Assembly: GCA_903835255.1 (NCBI GenBank)
Contig: CAILMI010000040.1
Coordinates: 1-52,504 of the forward strand
Source: an uncultured Verrucomicrobia subdivision 3 bacterium
Lineage (GTDB): Bacteria > Verrucomicrobiota > Verrucomicrobiia > Limisphaerales > UBA11358
Direction: 5' to 3'
Length of the DNA stretch: 52,504 nucleotides
A program made the translations under genes and the position numbers. Within the stretch, counting starts at the first letter, position 1. The number at the start of each line of letters is the position of its first letter. Shown one piece after another: positions 16,882 to 25,281 of the stretch. The notes under the pieces were generated by a model. It was not told where the DNA came from. It ran no database searches and saw only the letters and a list, made by a program, of their open reading frames with translations.

Positions 16882-19452
16882 TTACTTTTTCAAGCGGAAG
16901 AATTTCACTTCATCCGTCGAGTTGGTGTAGGGGCTGGTGGCGCCCACCACATCCGCAAACGGCACGGTCAGGTTCGTGGTGGACTGCAAGGTGGAAGCCG
17001 AGGTGCCCCAGGTCACAACCTGCTGGCTGGCGCCGGCGGCAATAAACGCTGTTCCCGCGTAGCTCAGCGCTATAATGCCGCTGTTCGAGTCTAGCGCGAA
17101 CATCCGGCCGCCCGCCGCATCCACCGCCACCGCGCCGGTGCCATTGCCGTTGCTGTTATCCACCGGGAACAATTCCCGGTCCAGCAAGCTGCTCAAGGAC
17201 GGCCCGCCTGCGGCGAAGAGATTGAAAATGGCCAGATTCTGGGGCGTTTCATTGACGCCGATGGCGGCAACGTAGCCGTTGGAATTATCTACCCCGATGG
17301 GCGCTTCCGAACCGGGCAGCGGATAGCTGCCAATCACACCCCCCTGACCCGTCGCCAAATCATAGGAAACCTGCCGCAGATTGTAATTGGCAGACTTGGC
17401 CCAGAAGGTTTTGCCCGTACCAAAAGCGCAACCCAATGCCAGAGGCGAGTTACCCGTAAACGGATCGGTGCCGCCTATGGAGGCAACCAGATTGGTGATG
17501 GCAATAATATTCGCCGTAAAGGTGGTCCCGTCGGTCGTGGTGAAAATACAGACGTTCGTGCCATTGCGGAAAGGGCACAGAATTTCGGTATTAATGCCGC
17601 TCCCGCGAACGGCCATCGAGTCACCCAAACGACCCAGAGTCCCGCCCCCGGCAGCGAAGCCAAATGTGCCTGCTCCAAGCGGACTCCCGCCATAAGCGCC
17701 CGCTTGAATCGCCGTGCCGCTGGCATCCGCCCAGCGGTAAATTGCGAAATAGTCGGCGCCCCCAGTGGGATAATTATCGCTGGACAGCAGATTGCAAACA
17801 TAGACCGCGCCATCATCCGCCACACCGCACGCATTCATTTGATAGGTGCCCGGAATCGGGGTTAAGGTCTGCATGTAAGAGAGGTCCATTTCGCCCGCAT
17901 CCGCGCCCGTGGCCGCAGTCAGCAAATGGACGCCATTGGTCGTCGAACGGCTGACGAGCACAAGGTTTGTCAAGATCGGGTCAAACGCCAGGCCCCGCTG
18001 GGTATCGCCGGTCGTCAGATAGGTGCGACTCCCCGGGGCGAGAGACCAGAGATTGGTCGTCAACGCGGAGGCGCCGTTGGGCAACACCGTGCTGAGCGAA
18101 ACTGAATTGGTGACGGCACCGTAAAGATTGGTGGTGATGAGCGTGTACACCCCCACATTCGTAGCTTGAACACTGTTGATTGAATAAACATTGGTGGTCG
18201 CGCCGGGGATCAGCGTGTTGGTATTAAAATACCATTGATAGGTCAAAGGAGTGGATCCGGATGCGATCGCCGTAAATGTAACGGGATACCCCTGAACAAT
18301 GGTGGATGCGGATGCGGAAGCATTGACGGACGGAGGCGAATTGGTGATCCAATCGAGACCAAAAAAGCTCAAGCCATTTCCCGGAGCACCAAAAACGAAG
18401 TAGCCATTTTGGGCGTCCACGTTCCCAGCACCGTTACCATTCTGACTTCCCGTAACCGCTGGGATGTTTGAATTCAAAACCGAAATAAATGCAGCCGTCG
18501 GACTGGTAGGCACCTGGAATACGCGTGCTTTCTGATTCGCTCCGATGGTGGTGGATGTCTGTACCGTTGCCAGCAATTGTACCCCGTTTGTCGAAGCATA
18601 GTACTTCAAGCCGGTACAAGCGCTTTGATCCACCGTGTTTGTGCGGGCGCAGGCACCCGACGCCATCACCCCAGGCGTATAAGTAATCCGACGCGTTTCT
18701 TGAGAACCGGTTCGACGAATCCAAACCGCATTGTTGGTGCCTTCAAAGGCGATGCCGCCACCGCATAAAGTTAAAGCACCGCCGGGAATCGTGATGGAAA
18801 AATTTGTAAAGTTGGTGCAGTACGAGTCGGTCGGGCGTAAAACAACAAAGTTAGTCGAGATATTCGCACCGGTGCCGTTGCCGACCGCGACGATTTCAGT
18901 GTTTTCACCGCTGCCACGCACATCCATGTAATCGCCGACACGCCATTGGAATGAAGTGCCTAAGCCCGAATCATAAACGACAACCGGATCTACGCTCAGC
19001 GTTTCGCCTGCCCATTTAAATACCAAAAACCGAGATGTCGGCGCGCCAGAAATATTGCAGGTGTAAATGGATCCATCATTCGCCGCACGCACCGGCGCCA
19101 TTGCCAGCGTTCCTGCTGATACGGTCTGCTTATTCAACGCGCCCACATAATTGCTGCCGCTGGTAAAGGAGACGATGCTGACGTGGTTAGAGCTGACTGT
19201 GCTCGCATAGAGCACGTTGGTCGTAAGCGGGTCGATGGCAATACCCCGAACATTGTTGGCACTATTGTTTGTCAGGTCGTAATAACTACCGGCGGGAACC
19301 ACCCAAATGTTGGTCAAGGACGGTGTATAAATAATTTGTCCCTGCGCTGCCAACGTCAGCAGAGTGACGATGGCGGATACGATAGAAACCCGCGTTGCCG
19401 AACGCAGGCCACTGCGGAGGATTCCGAATAGGGGAGTGATTGCTGGTTTCAT
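16882..19452 (-). CDS. Large secreted protein with duplicated propeller-like halves and an Ig-like domain
   Basis: 856 aa with an N-terminal signal peptide (residues ~15-38). Two homologous halves, roughly 45-370 and 460-780, share motifs such as RGIAIDPLTTNVLYAS / RGLAFDPILTNLVLVS, AANDGSIYTCN / VADDGAVYVCN and GDYMDVRGSGENTEI / GDSMAVRGSGINTEI, so the protein arose by internal duplication; the pattern suggests a beta-propeller. Between them (~372-455) is an immunoglobulin-like domain (PSVNASASASTIVQGYPVTF ... YQWYFNTN). The end (TLQSTTNLTVPFADV ... EVKFFRLKK) is a verrucomicrobial tail. Probably cell-surface or extracellular; function unknown. It is transcribed alone, with a strong terminator. 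Confidence 0.75.
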   Translation of the reverse strand: MKPAITPLFGILRSGLRSATRVSIVSAIVTLLTLAAQGQIIYTPSLTNIWVVPAGSYYDLTNNSANNVRGIAIDPLTTNVLYASTVSSNHVSIVSFTSGSNYVGALNKQTVSAGTLAMAPVRAANDGSIYTCNISGAPTSRFLVFKWAGETLSVDPVVVYDSGLGTSFQWRVGDYMDVRGSGENTEIVAVGNGTGANISTNFVVLRPTDSYCTNFTNFSITIPGGALTLCGGGIAFEGTNNAVWIRRTGSQETRRITYTPGVMASGACARTNTVDQSACTGLKYYASTNGVQLLATVQTSTTIGANQKARVFQVPTSPTAAFISVLNSNIPAVTGSQNGNGAGNVDAQNGYFVFGAPGNGLSFFGLDWITNSPPSVNASASASTIVQGYPVTFTAIASGSTPLTYQWYFNTNTLIPGATTNVYSINSVQATNVGVYTLITTNLYGAVTNSVSLSTVLPNGASALTTNLWSLAPGSRTYLTTGDTQRGLAFDPILTNLVLVSRSTTNGVHLLTAATGADAGEMDLSYMQTLTPIPGTYQMNACGVADDGAVYVCNLLSSDNYPTGGADYFAIYRWADASGTAIQAGAYGGSPLGAGTFGFAAGGGTLGRLGDSMAVRGSGINTEILCPFRNGTNVCIFTTTDGTTFTANIIAITNLVASIGGTDPFTGNSPLALGCAFGTGKTFWAKSANYNLRQVSYDLATGQGGVIGSYPLPGSEAPIGVDNSNGYVAAIGVNETPQNLAIFNLFAAGGPSLSSLLDRELFPVDNSNGNGTGAVAVDAAGGRMFALDSNSGIIALSYAGTAFIAAGASQQVVTWGTSASTLQSTTNLTVPFADVVGATSPYTNSTDEVKFFRLKK

Positions 19453-20039
19453 AGCTGACTTTTTTGCGGTGTTGGGTTTAATTCAAATTTAAGCAGACCC
19501 CGTCATGACGAGGTGCGGCTAAAATTTATAGGCGTGAATCTAATTATTAGAACGCCGTTCTGCCATAGCCCATTTCGGGGGGGGTACTGTCAGCAGGTAG
19601 AAAATCAGACACTTCGCTTCAGATCGGAGGACGGCCGTAAAACCACCCTCTTCGGATCCCAAGGCAGAACCACTTAATAAACAAGGATGCCAGACGCCGA
19701 ATGTTTATTTCCTTATTATCAATCACTTAAGACCTGGCTGCCCCATCAAGCCCAAACTGGAGGCAGCGGCATCGCGCTGCGATACCTCCCCGCGCCCCCC
19801 CAGAAGCCGACCTAACTCGGGCACCCAAGCGGCGGGCGGAGGTCTTTCCCCCTCGCCCCGCGAACGCTTGAGCGGGGAGAGGGCCGGGGAGAGGGGCCAG
19901 CCTCTGTTTCGGAATTTGATTTAAAATTCCCAAAAAACTTTATTTGAGGAACGCGTTTTTTGTCGCGCCTGCAACGAAAGCCGCGCCCGGTGATTTTATT
20001 TCTACCGGAGCGCCCTGCGCGGGCTCTCCAGTATTGGCA
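19453..20039. other. 587-bp gap with a repeat, no gene
   Basis: No convincing coding sequence. The right half contains a copy of the palindromic repeat (19820-19925). The left part, which must contain the promoter of the 856-aa protein gene, shows only AT-rich stretches (TTTAATTCAAATTTAAG near 19480) and a run of eight G near 19577. The 68-codon frame here is simply the repeat translated and has a twin in the repeat near 34100. Confidence 0.6.
19820..19925. repeat. Dispersed repeat, copy F, GC-rich palindromic core
   Basis: The core CCCCCTCGCCCCGCGAA ... GAGCGGGGAGAG ... CCGGGGAGAGGGG (19848-19898) also occurs at 34085-34133. The right end TCTGTTTCGGAATTTGATTTAA matches the end at 34158-34180. 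The left end is not defined. Confidence 0.65.
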
Positions 20040-21329
20040 TCAGGGATTCTTGGCCACTTTCGGGGGATGGAAGAAAAGCGCCAGCGCCACCACCGCCGCC
20101 AATCCGCACACCAGCGGGACCAGGAATAGCCCGTGGAAATTGGTGACCCCGCCCGCAGTGAACACGTGCTGCCCCAGGTACGGACAAATTGAATTGGCCA
20201 GCAGCGCTCCGCCGCCCAAAATCATCACGTTAAACAATCCCTGCGCGCTCGCCCGGGCGTCCTTGGGGAAATAGGCATCCACAAAAATATAGACCGTTGC
20301 AAAGAAGAAGGCGTAGCAAATACCGTGCAGAATCTGCACCGCGATGATGAGCCAGGGGTGCCCCGGAAAATAGGCGTACACCGCAAACCGGCCGACATGC
20401 CCCAGAACGCCCACGATCAGCGTCGCGCGCCAGCCGAGCCGCTTAAGGGTCGCCCCCAGGATGAACATCGTAAGGATTTCCGCAATCTGGCCGATGCTCA
20501 TGACCGGCATGATCCAGTTGCCGGGAATCCCCACCCCGCCCGCCGCCGCACTTGTCCCCAGAAAGCTGCCCGTCCAGTTGAAATAGCAGTTGTGCACGAA
20601 TGAATCCACGAGCGCGACCAGCCACAGGACCAGCACGAACGGATGCTTGAGCAGCTTCAGCGCCTCCAGCCACGCCAGCTTCTCGCCGGCCGATTTTTTA
20701 GGCGGCGTGGGCGGCAGCACAAAGCTGAACGCCGCCAGCGCCAGCGACGCTATCCCCGCGACCCCATACGTCCAGGCCGTCGCCGCCTTTAATTTTTCGC
20801 CGGTCAATCCGGAGCCGAGCACCGTGCCCAGCCAGGCCACCAGCCCCTGCGCGTTCGCGGCGCGCACCTGGTCCCAGTCCACCAGAATAAAGGTGAACGG
20901 CCATGCGGCGAGAATCCAGCCGATGGTCCCGCCCATGCGGACGAGGCCGAACTCTTTCTGCGCATCCTTCAAGTTGGCGAAGGCAATGGAATTCACGATG
21001 GAAATCGTGGGCACATACAGCAGGCAATGAACCAGCATCAGGCCAAAGAACGGCCAGAAGGTTTTGGTGAAAACCAAGCCGATCATCGCCAGCCCCCCGA
21101 CGAGATGGCTGAAGGCGAGGAATTTTTCCGCCGCGAAATTGCGGTCGCAAAACTGGTTGCTGAAAAACATCCCCACGATGGCCGCCAGCGGGAACGCATT
21201 CAGAATCCAGGACTGTTCCGCCGGCGAAAAGCCGAGGCTCGGCAGATAGCCAAAGATCAGCGGGAGCCAGGCGCCCCAGATAAAAAATTCCAACGCCATC
21301 ATCACAAACAGTTTGAAACGCATGCTCAT
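20040..21329 (-). CDS. MFS transporter of the nucleoside:H+ symporter type
   Basis: 429 aa with about twelve hydrophobic segments. The N-terminus (FKLFVMMALEFFIWGAWLPL) and the FGLVRMGGTIGWILAAWPF segment are typical of the NupG/XapB-like branch of the major facilitator superfamily. In Verrucomicrobiota and Planctomycetota such carriers often sit in sugar catabolic clusters, and here it ends the amino-sugar operon, 18 bp after the Gfo/Idh oxidoreductase. Likely role: proton-driven import of a sugar or sugar derivative across the inner membrane. The substrate cannot be read from the sequence. Confidence 0.82.
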   Translation of the reverse strand: MSMRFKLFVMMALEFFIWGAWLPLIFGYLPSLGFSPAEQSWILNAFPLAAIVGMFFSNQFCDRNFAAEKFLAFSHLVGGLAMIGLVFTKTFWPFFGLMLVHCLLYVPTISIVNSIAFANLKDAQKEFGLVRMGGTIGWILAAWPFTFILVDWDQVRAANAQGLVAWLGTVLGSGLTGEKLKAATAWTYGVAGIASLALAAFSFVLPPTPPKKSAGEKLAWLEALKLLKHPFVLVLWLVALVDSFVHNCYFNWTGSFLGTSAAAGGVGIPGNWIMPVMSIGQIAEILTMFILGATLKRLGWRATLIVGVLGHVGRFAVYAYFPGHPWLIIAVQILHGICYAFFFATVYIFVDAYFPKDARASAQGLFNVMILGGGALLANSICPYLGQHVFTAGGVTNFHGLFLVPLVCGLAAVVALALFFHPPKVAKNP

Positions 21330-21347
21330 AGATTCCCGATTTTATTT

Positions 21348-22376
21348 TTATAGTTTGATCCACCGACCCGTCCGCACCGATTTTTCCTCCGCCTCGCAGA
21401 TCTCCAGCGCCGCCAGCGCGTCGCGGGCCGTCACGATCTCCGGCTTCCGCCCGCGCGCCACGCAGTCGACGAAATAGCGGATTTCCGCCTCATACCCGTC
21501 GCCGCGATCCAGCTTGAGGGTCCGCGTTTTTTTTCCCGCCTCATCCACGCGCAGCGCCTCCGCGCCGCGGGCGAGGTCGAAGTCCAGCGTGGCGCGCTCG
21601 CAGTGAAGGGTGAAGCTCATGTGAAACCCGCGCGCCAGAAGCCAGCTGCCCTCGGCAGAAACCGCCGGGCCGCCGGGGTAATGATATTGCGTGATGACGT
21701 GATGGATGGCGCCCGCGGCGCCGGCCGATCCGGTGGAGAAGACCCCGCGCGGACGGCCGAAAAGCCAATGCACGAAATCCGTGTCATGGATGTGCAGATC
21801 CAAGAGAGCGCCGCCCGGATGCGACCCGGCATTGCCCCATGCGGGCATCTCCGAGAGCCTACGGAAATTCGCCGCCCGCACGGCGCCGTACGTCTTGTCG
21901 GCGACCACTTTTTTCAAGCCGCTCCAGCCCGGCCAGAATCGCATGCACATGGCCGGCATCAGAAAAGCACGGGAGGCGGCGGCCGCTTTTAAAACCTTCC
22001 GCGCCTCGGCAGCCTGTTGCGCCAGCGGCTTTTCGCAGAGCACGTGCCGGCCCGCCGCCAGCGCAGCAATGGCCTGGCTCGAGTGCAATGCCGTGGGCGT
22101 GCACAGGTCCACTAGCTCCACCTCCGGGTCGGCCAGCAGCTCTTCGTACCGCCGATAAACCCGGACGTTTGCGCCCAGCTGGATATCGTCGGATTTCTTG
22201 ATATTCCCGACAACGCCGCGCAGCAGGCCGTTCTCGGGCAGCCGCCCCAGGCCGCACACGGCCACCACCCGGGCGGACGAATTTTTTAAATAGGCGCGCA
22301 GGTGGGTGACGCCCATGAATCCCAGGCCGACAACCGCCACATTCACACGCCGTTTTTTGATGGAGGAGAGGCTCAC
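21348..22376 (-). CDS. Gfo/Idh/MocA family oxidoreductase
   Basis: 342 aa. It begins with a GTG codon and starts one base after the stop of the preceding TIM-barrel gene. The N-terminal Rossmann fold (VAVVGLGFMGVTHLRAYLK) binds NAD(P), and VLCEKPLA (residues ~112-119) is the EKP motif of the family. The C-terminal domain has LLDLHIHDTDFVHWLFG with conserved His/Asp residues. Members oxidise or reduce sugars and their derivatives. Pairing with a TIM-barrel isomerase is the usual arrangement in sugar catabolic operons, and the amino-sugar context suggests a hexosamine-type substrate (inference). Confidence 0.88.
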   Translation of the reverse strand: MSLSSIKKRRVNVAVVGLGFMGVTHLRAYLKNSSARVVAVCGLGRLPENGLLRGVVGNIKKSDDIQLGANVRVYRRYEELLADPEVELVDLCTPTALHSSQAIAALAAGRHVLCEKPLAQQAAEARKVLKAAAASRAFLMPAMCMRFWPGWSGLKKVVADKTYGAVRAANFRRLSEMPAWGNAGSHPGGALLDLHIHDTDFVHWLFGRPRGVFSTGSAGAAGAIHHVITQYHYPGGPAVSAEGSWLLARGFHMSFTLHCERATLDFDLARGAEALRVDEAGKKTRTLKLDRGDGYEAEIRYFVDCVARGRKPEIVTARDALAALEICEAEEKSVRTGRWIKL

Positions 22377-22377
22377 G

Positions 22378-23223
22378 TTATGAATTCAAAAGACGCATTA
22401 CCAGTTCGCGGGCGGTGACAATGTCCGCCACGCGCTGATCACCCGCCTCGCGCTCGATCACGAGATTACCCGTGTAATTAAATTTGCGCAATACCGCAGC
22501 AAAGGCGGGCCAATCCACCTCACCGGAACCCGCCGGCACTTCCGCTCCCCACGTCCCGGGAATTGCAGTCCGCACCGCGTCCTTGATATGCACCTGGCGC
22601 ACCCACGGGGAGAGCGCCCGAAGCCCCTCCACGGGGTCGCCCTTGCCGTAAAGAATCATATTCGCCGGGTCAAAATTCACGCCGACATTCGGCCGGTTCA
22701 ACTCGGTCAAAAAAGCCGCCAGCGCCGGGGCCGTTTCCTGCCCCGTCTCCAGGCCCACCGCGATTCCTTTGGCGGCAAACAGGTCGGCCACTTCCCGGAG
22801 CCGCCCCACCATTTTATCAAACGACGGATCGGATTTTTCGTGAGGCAGAAAGCCGGCGTGGAAGGTCACCAGCCCCAGCCCCAGCGAGGCCGCTATCTCA
22901 GCACTCGCCTGAATATCCTGAAGATTTTGAGCCCACGTCGCGTCCGGCGCAATGCCCCCGGTCGCGCGGATGGTTTCCAGCGTGGAATAATCCTCGCCCC
23001 GGCAGCCAAACATGCCGGAGACAATCTTGATTTGATTCTGGCTCAGAATGCTTTCCGTCTCCGCCCACAGCGCCGGCGATTCGCGCAAGGGATCCAGCGC
23101 CAGCTGGATGCGCGGGACGCCGGCGGCACCTATTTTTTCCGCGAGCGCGCGGGGGTTCTGCGGCTGCAAAGACCAACTGCAGACAGCCACGCGGCCGACA
23201 AAATCAGAGTGAGGTTGAATCAT
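22378..23223 (-). CDS. Sugar phosphate isomerase/epimerase (AP endonuclease 2-type TIM barrel)
   Basis: 281 aa. The fold is indicated by IGAAGVPRIQLALDP, GLGLVTFHAGFLP, KGIAVGLETGQETAPALAAF, VGVNFDPANMILYG and VRQVHIKDA, with metal ligands expected from the Glu, Asp, His and Glu at strand ends (LVIEREAG). The start ATG overlaps the stop of the amidase gene by 4 bp. Such proteins isomerise or epimerise sugars or ketoacids with a divalent metal. It pairs with the adjacent Gfo/Idh oxidoreductase; the reaction is unknown. Confidence 0.85.
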   Translation of the reverse strand: MIQPHSDFVGRVAVCSWSLQPQNPRALAEKIGAAGVPRIQLALDPLRESPALWAETESILSQNQIKIVSGMFGCRGEDYSTLETIRATGGIAPDATWAQNLQDIQASAEIAASLGLGLVTFHAGFLPHEKSDPSFDKMVGRLREVADLFAAKGIAVGLETGQETAPALAAFLTELNRPNVGVNFDPANMILYGKGDPVEGLRALSPWVRQVHIKDAVRTAIPGTWGAEVPAGSGEVDWPAFAAVLRKFNYTGNLVIEREAGDQRVADIVTARELVMRLLNS

Positions 23224-24317
23224 GGGGTAGTCGATTTCTTTGTGGCGCCGCCCGAATAGCCCGGGCTGCTCGGGTTTCTATTTCCCGCCGCCCGCGGCGA
23301 AAGCAGCGGCGCGGAGTTCTGATTAAGAATTTTCCGGGCGCCGCCGATGACGCGCTCCCAGTCAAAGGCCGGGCCGGGATCGTTTTTGTTCGTCTGAATA
23401 TGATAATGCCCCAGCACCCCCTGATAGTGTTCCAATTCGCCGGCCGCCAGCGCGTGCGGCACGAGCTGACCGGCGGCATCCGCGGGATAGCGGCACTCCA
23501 GCTTTGGAAACACCGCGCACAGCGCCGCCGTCAGTCGCGTCAGCGCCTCGTACTGCTCCGGCGTGAAATCATATTGCACCAGATCCTCGCCTTGAATCAC
23601 GCCGCGCACCGGCTCATTGCGCGCGGGGCGCCCGGCAAAATTTTTTGTGCGCTGGCCGCCGTCGCCGAATCGTTTGGGAATCGTGATGGAAACGGTTCCG
23701 CCCGCGTCCGCCTGATACCACTGCGCAAAGGGATTATTGCCGGCCGGCGGATACGCGCCCATATTCGCAATTTCCACTCCAATGGAGCGGTCGTTGGACG
23801 TGGTCGCATGCCAGCCGCGCTCCTTCAGGTCCAGGGTCTGATAAATCGTGCCGTCCAAATCCAGCATGAAATGCACGCTCAAATCGCGCTCGTCCTGAAG
23901 CACCTTGAAGCACGTCCGGCTCGTGCCGCACACATCGAAGTGCATCACAAATTGATCCACCACGCGTTGCAACAGCGGCAAATCCCAGCCGCCCCCGCGG
24001 ACTTTTTCCATCTGCTCGGGCGTCAGCGATTTCTGGCGCAGCCCGTAGCGGTTGGGTGTTTTCAGCGTTTTCACTTCGGCGCAGGAATTCGACCAGTCGG
24101 ATTTTTCCAGCGGGGCAAAGCGGCGCTCGACGCGATACGCATCGTAGCCTCCGGAATCCATCCACAAGACGACGCGCGTCCCGGTGTGGAAAAATTGTCC
24201 TGCAACGACAATCTCATCGCCGCGCCGGGGCTCCAGCTGGCCAACACTTGTGACGGTGCTGCAGCCGCTGGCCAAAAGCACCCCAGCGAGACCGATCAAA
24301 AGGCATTTCACTTTCAT
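23220..24317 (-). CDS. AmpD/AmiD-like N-acetylmuramoyl-L-alanine amidase, lipoprotein
   Basis: 365 aa from ATG 24317; in-frame upstream codons overlap the deacetylase gene and lack a signal. A lipobox LLASGC with Cys19 marks a lipoprotein. The Amidase_2 domain spans ~115-330, with candidate zinc ligands His126 (MHFD), His304 (LGHYH) and Asp313 (DPGPAFDW), and Glu182 in GVEIAN. It should cut the bond between MurNAc and L-Ala in muropeptides, like E. coli AmiD, at the membrane facing the periplasm. It lies in the salvage operon, downstream of the PIG-L deacetylase by ~100 bp and overlapping the isomerase by 4 bp. The Ser/Gly/Pro-rich tail is probably disordered. Confidence 0.88.
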   Translation of the reverse strand: MKVKCLLIGLAGVLLASGCSTVTSVGQLEPRRGDEIVVAGQFFHTGTRVVLWMDSGGYDAYRVERRFAPLEKSDWSNSCAEVKTLKTPNRYGLRQKSLTPEQMEKVRGGGWDLPLLQRVVDQFVMHFDVCGTSRTCFKVLQDERDLSVHFMLDLDGTIYQTLDLKERGWHATTSNDRSIGVEIANMGAYPPAGNNPFAQWYQADAGGTVSITIPKRFGDGGQRTKNFAGRPARNEPVRGVIQGEDLVQYDFTPEQYEALTRLTAALCAVFPKLECRYPADAAGQLVPHALAAGELEHYQGVLGHYHIQTNKNDPGPAFDWERVIGGARKILNQNSAPLLSPRAAGNRNPSSPGYSGGATKKSTTP

Positions 24318-24417
24318 GAATTCAGTTAAAATGGAAGAGCCCGCCTGGAAAAAATCCGATGCAACCCTCCCCGTCCACGAGGCGGATGACTCGCCGCTTG
24401 TTCGCATCCTCCCCATG

Positions 24418-25281
24418 TCAGCGCGGGGCGCGCCCCAGGCGCTGGCATAGTTTAGACCTCACGTCCGCCTCAAATTTCCCGATGAAGCCGGCAACGTAAT
24501 CCACCAGGTCCACCGACTCGTTCACCACCAGCGGCGTGAGGTCCATCCCGAAAATCACCTGCGTGGCCGCGTCCGTCGAATGCGAATCAAAAAAAGTCGC
24601 ATTGGCCGAGCGGCGCCCCAGCGTGGCCAGGTCGTAGCGCTTGCCGCCCGCGATTTGCGAGTCAAAAATGCCGTTCAGCTTCGCGGCCAAGGAATCGCGG
24701 CCGCTCACGTCCATCACCACCTTGTCGGCATCCGCCAGCCAGTCCAGATCGCGCCAGACTTCGCAGCCGATGACGCGCTTGGGCCGCTGCGAACGCGGCA
24801 ATTCGCGCAGGGCCTGAATGACCGCCACCACCACGCCGATGTGCGTGTCGTGCTTGTCCGCCAGATTGTGGGTGTAAACCATCTCCGGCCGGGTCGCGGC
24901 CAGGATTTTCTTTAAATCATCCTTGAGCGAGGGATCGGTTGGGCTTTTCACGGCGCTGCTGGGGTAATCGAGCTGCAGCATCACGCCGAAGTGGCCGAGC
25001 TTTGCCGCCTTGTCCTGCTCGCGCCGGCGGACGGCCATCATCTCCGCATCGGTGAATTTTTTATATTTTCCCACCCGGGAACTACCGGCGCCGTTGGTGC
25101 AGGTCACGCCGCCAAACCATTTCGACCGGCTGGCATAGCATTCCAGAATCCCTTGGAACGCCATGAATTCCAGATCGTCCTGGTGAGCGCCAATGCCCAG
25201 GTGCGTGATGCGCTTGAGCGCCGCCCCGAGAGGCTTGCCATCGGGCACCCGGATTCCCGCCGTGGGCTGGTGAAATTTCAT
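24418..25281 (-). CDS. PIG-L (LmbE-like) family deacetylase
   Basis: 287 aa. The metal motif reads GAHQDDLE at residues 32-39 where the family consensus is AHPDDE, so a Pro-to-Gln change sits between two zinc ligands. The third ligand is in KHDTHIGVV (~135). PIG-L enzymes remove the acetyl group from GlcNAc-containing molecules. No signal peptide, so it is cytoplasmic. Its ATG overlaps the kinase stop by 4 bp (ATGA). In this operon it may do the deacetylation normally done by NagA, which is absent from the window (inference). Confidence 0.85.
   Translation of the reverse strand: MKFHQPTAGIRVPDGKPLGAALKRITHLGIGAHQDDLEFMAFQGILECYASRSKWFGGVTCTNGAGSSRVGKYKKFTDAEMMAVRRREQDKAAKLGHFGVMLQLDYPSSAVKSPTDPSLKDDLKKILAATRPEMVYTHNLADKHDTHIGVVVAVIQALRELPRSQRPKRVIGCEVWRDLDWLADADKVVMDVSGRDSLAAKLNGIFDSQIAGGKRYDLATLGRRSANATFFDSHSTDAATQVIFGMDLTPLVVNESVDLVDYVAGFIGKFEADVRSKLCQRLGRAPR

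Noticed and set aside
19727-19933. 68-codon frame as a small gene
   Set aside because: It is a translated repeat; the same peptide pattern appears from the repeat copy near 34100.
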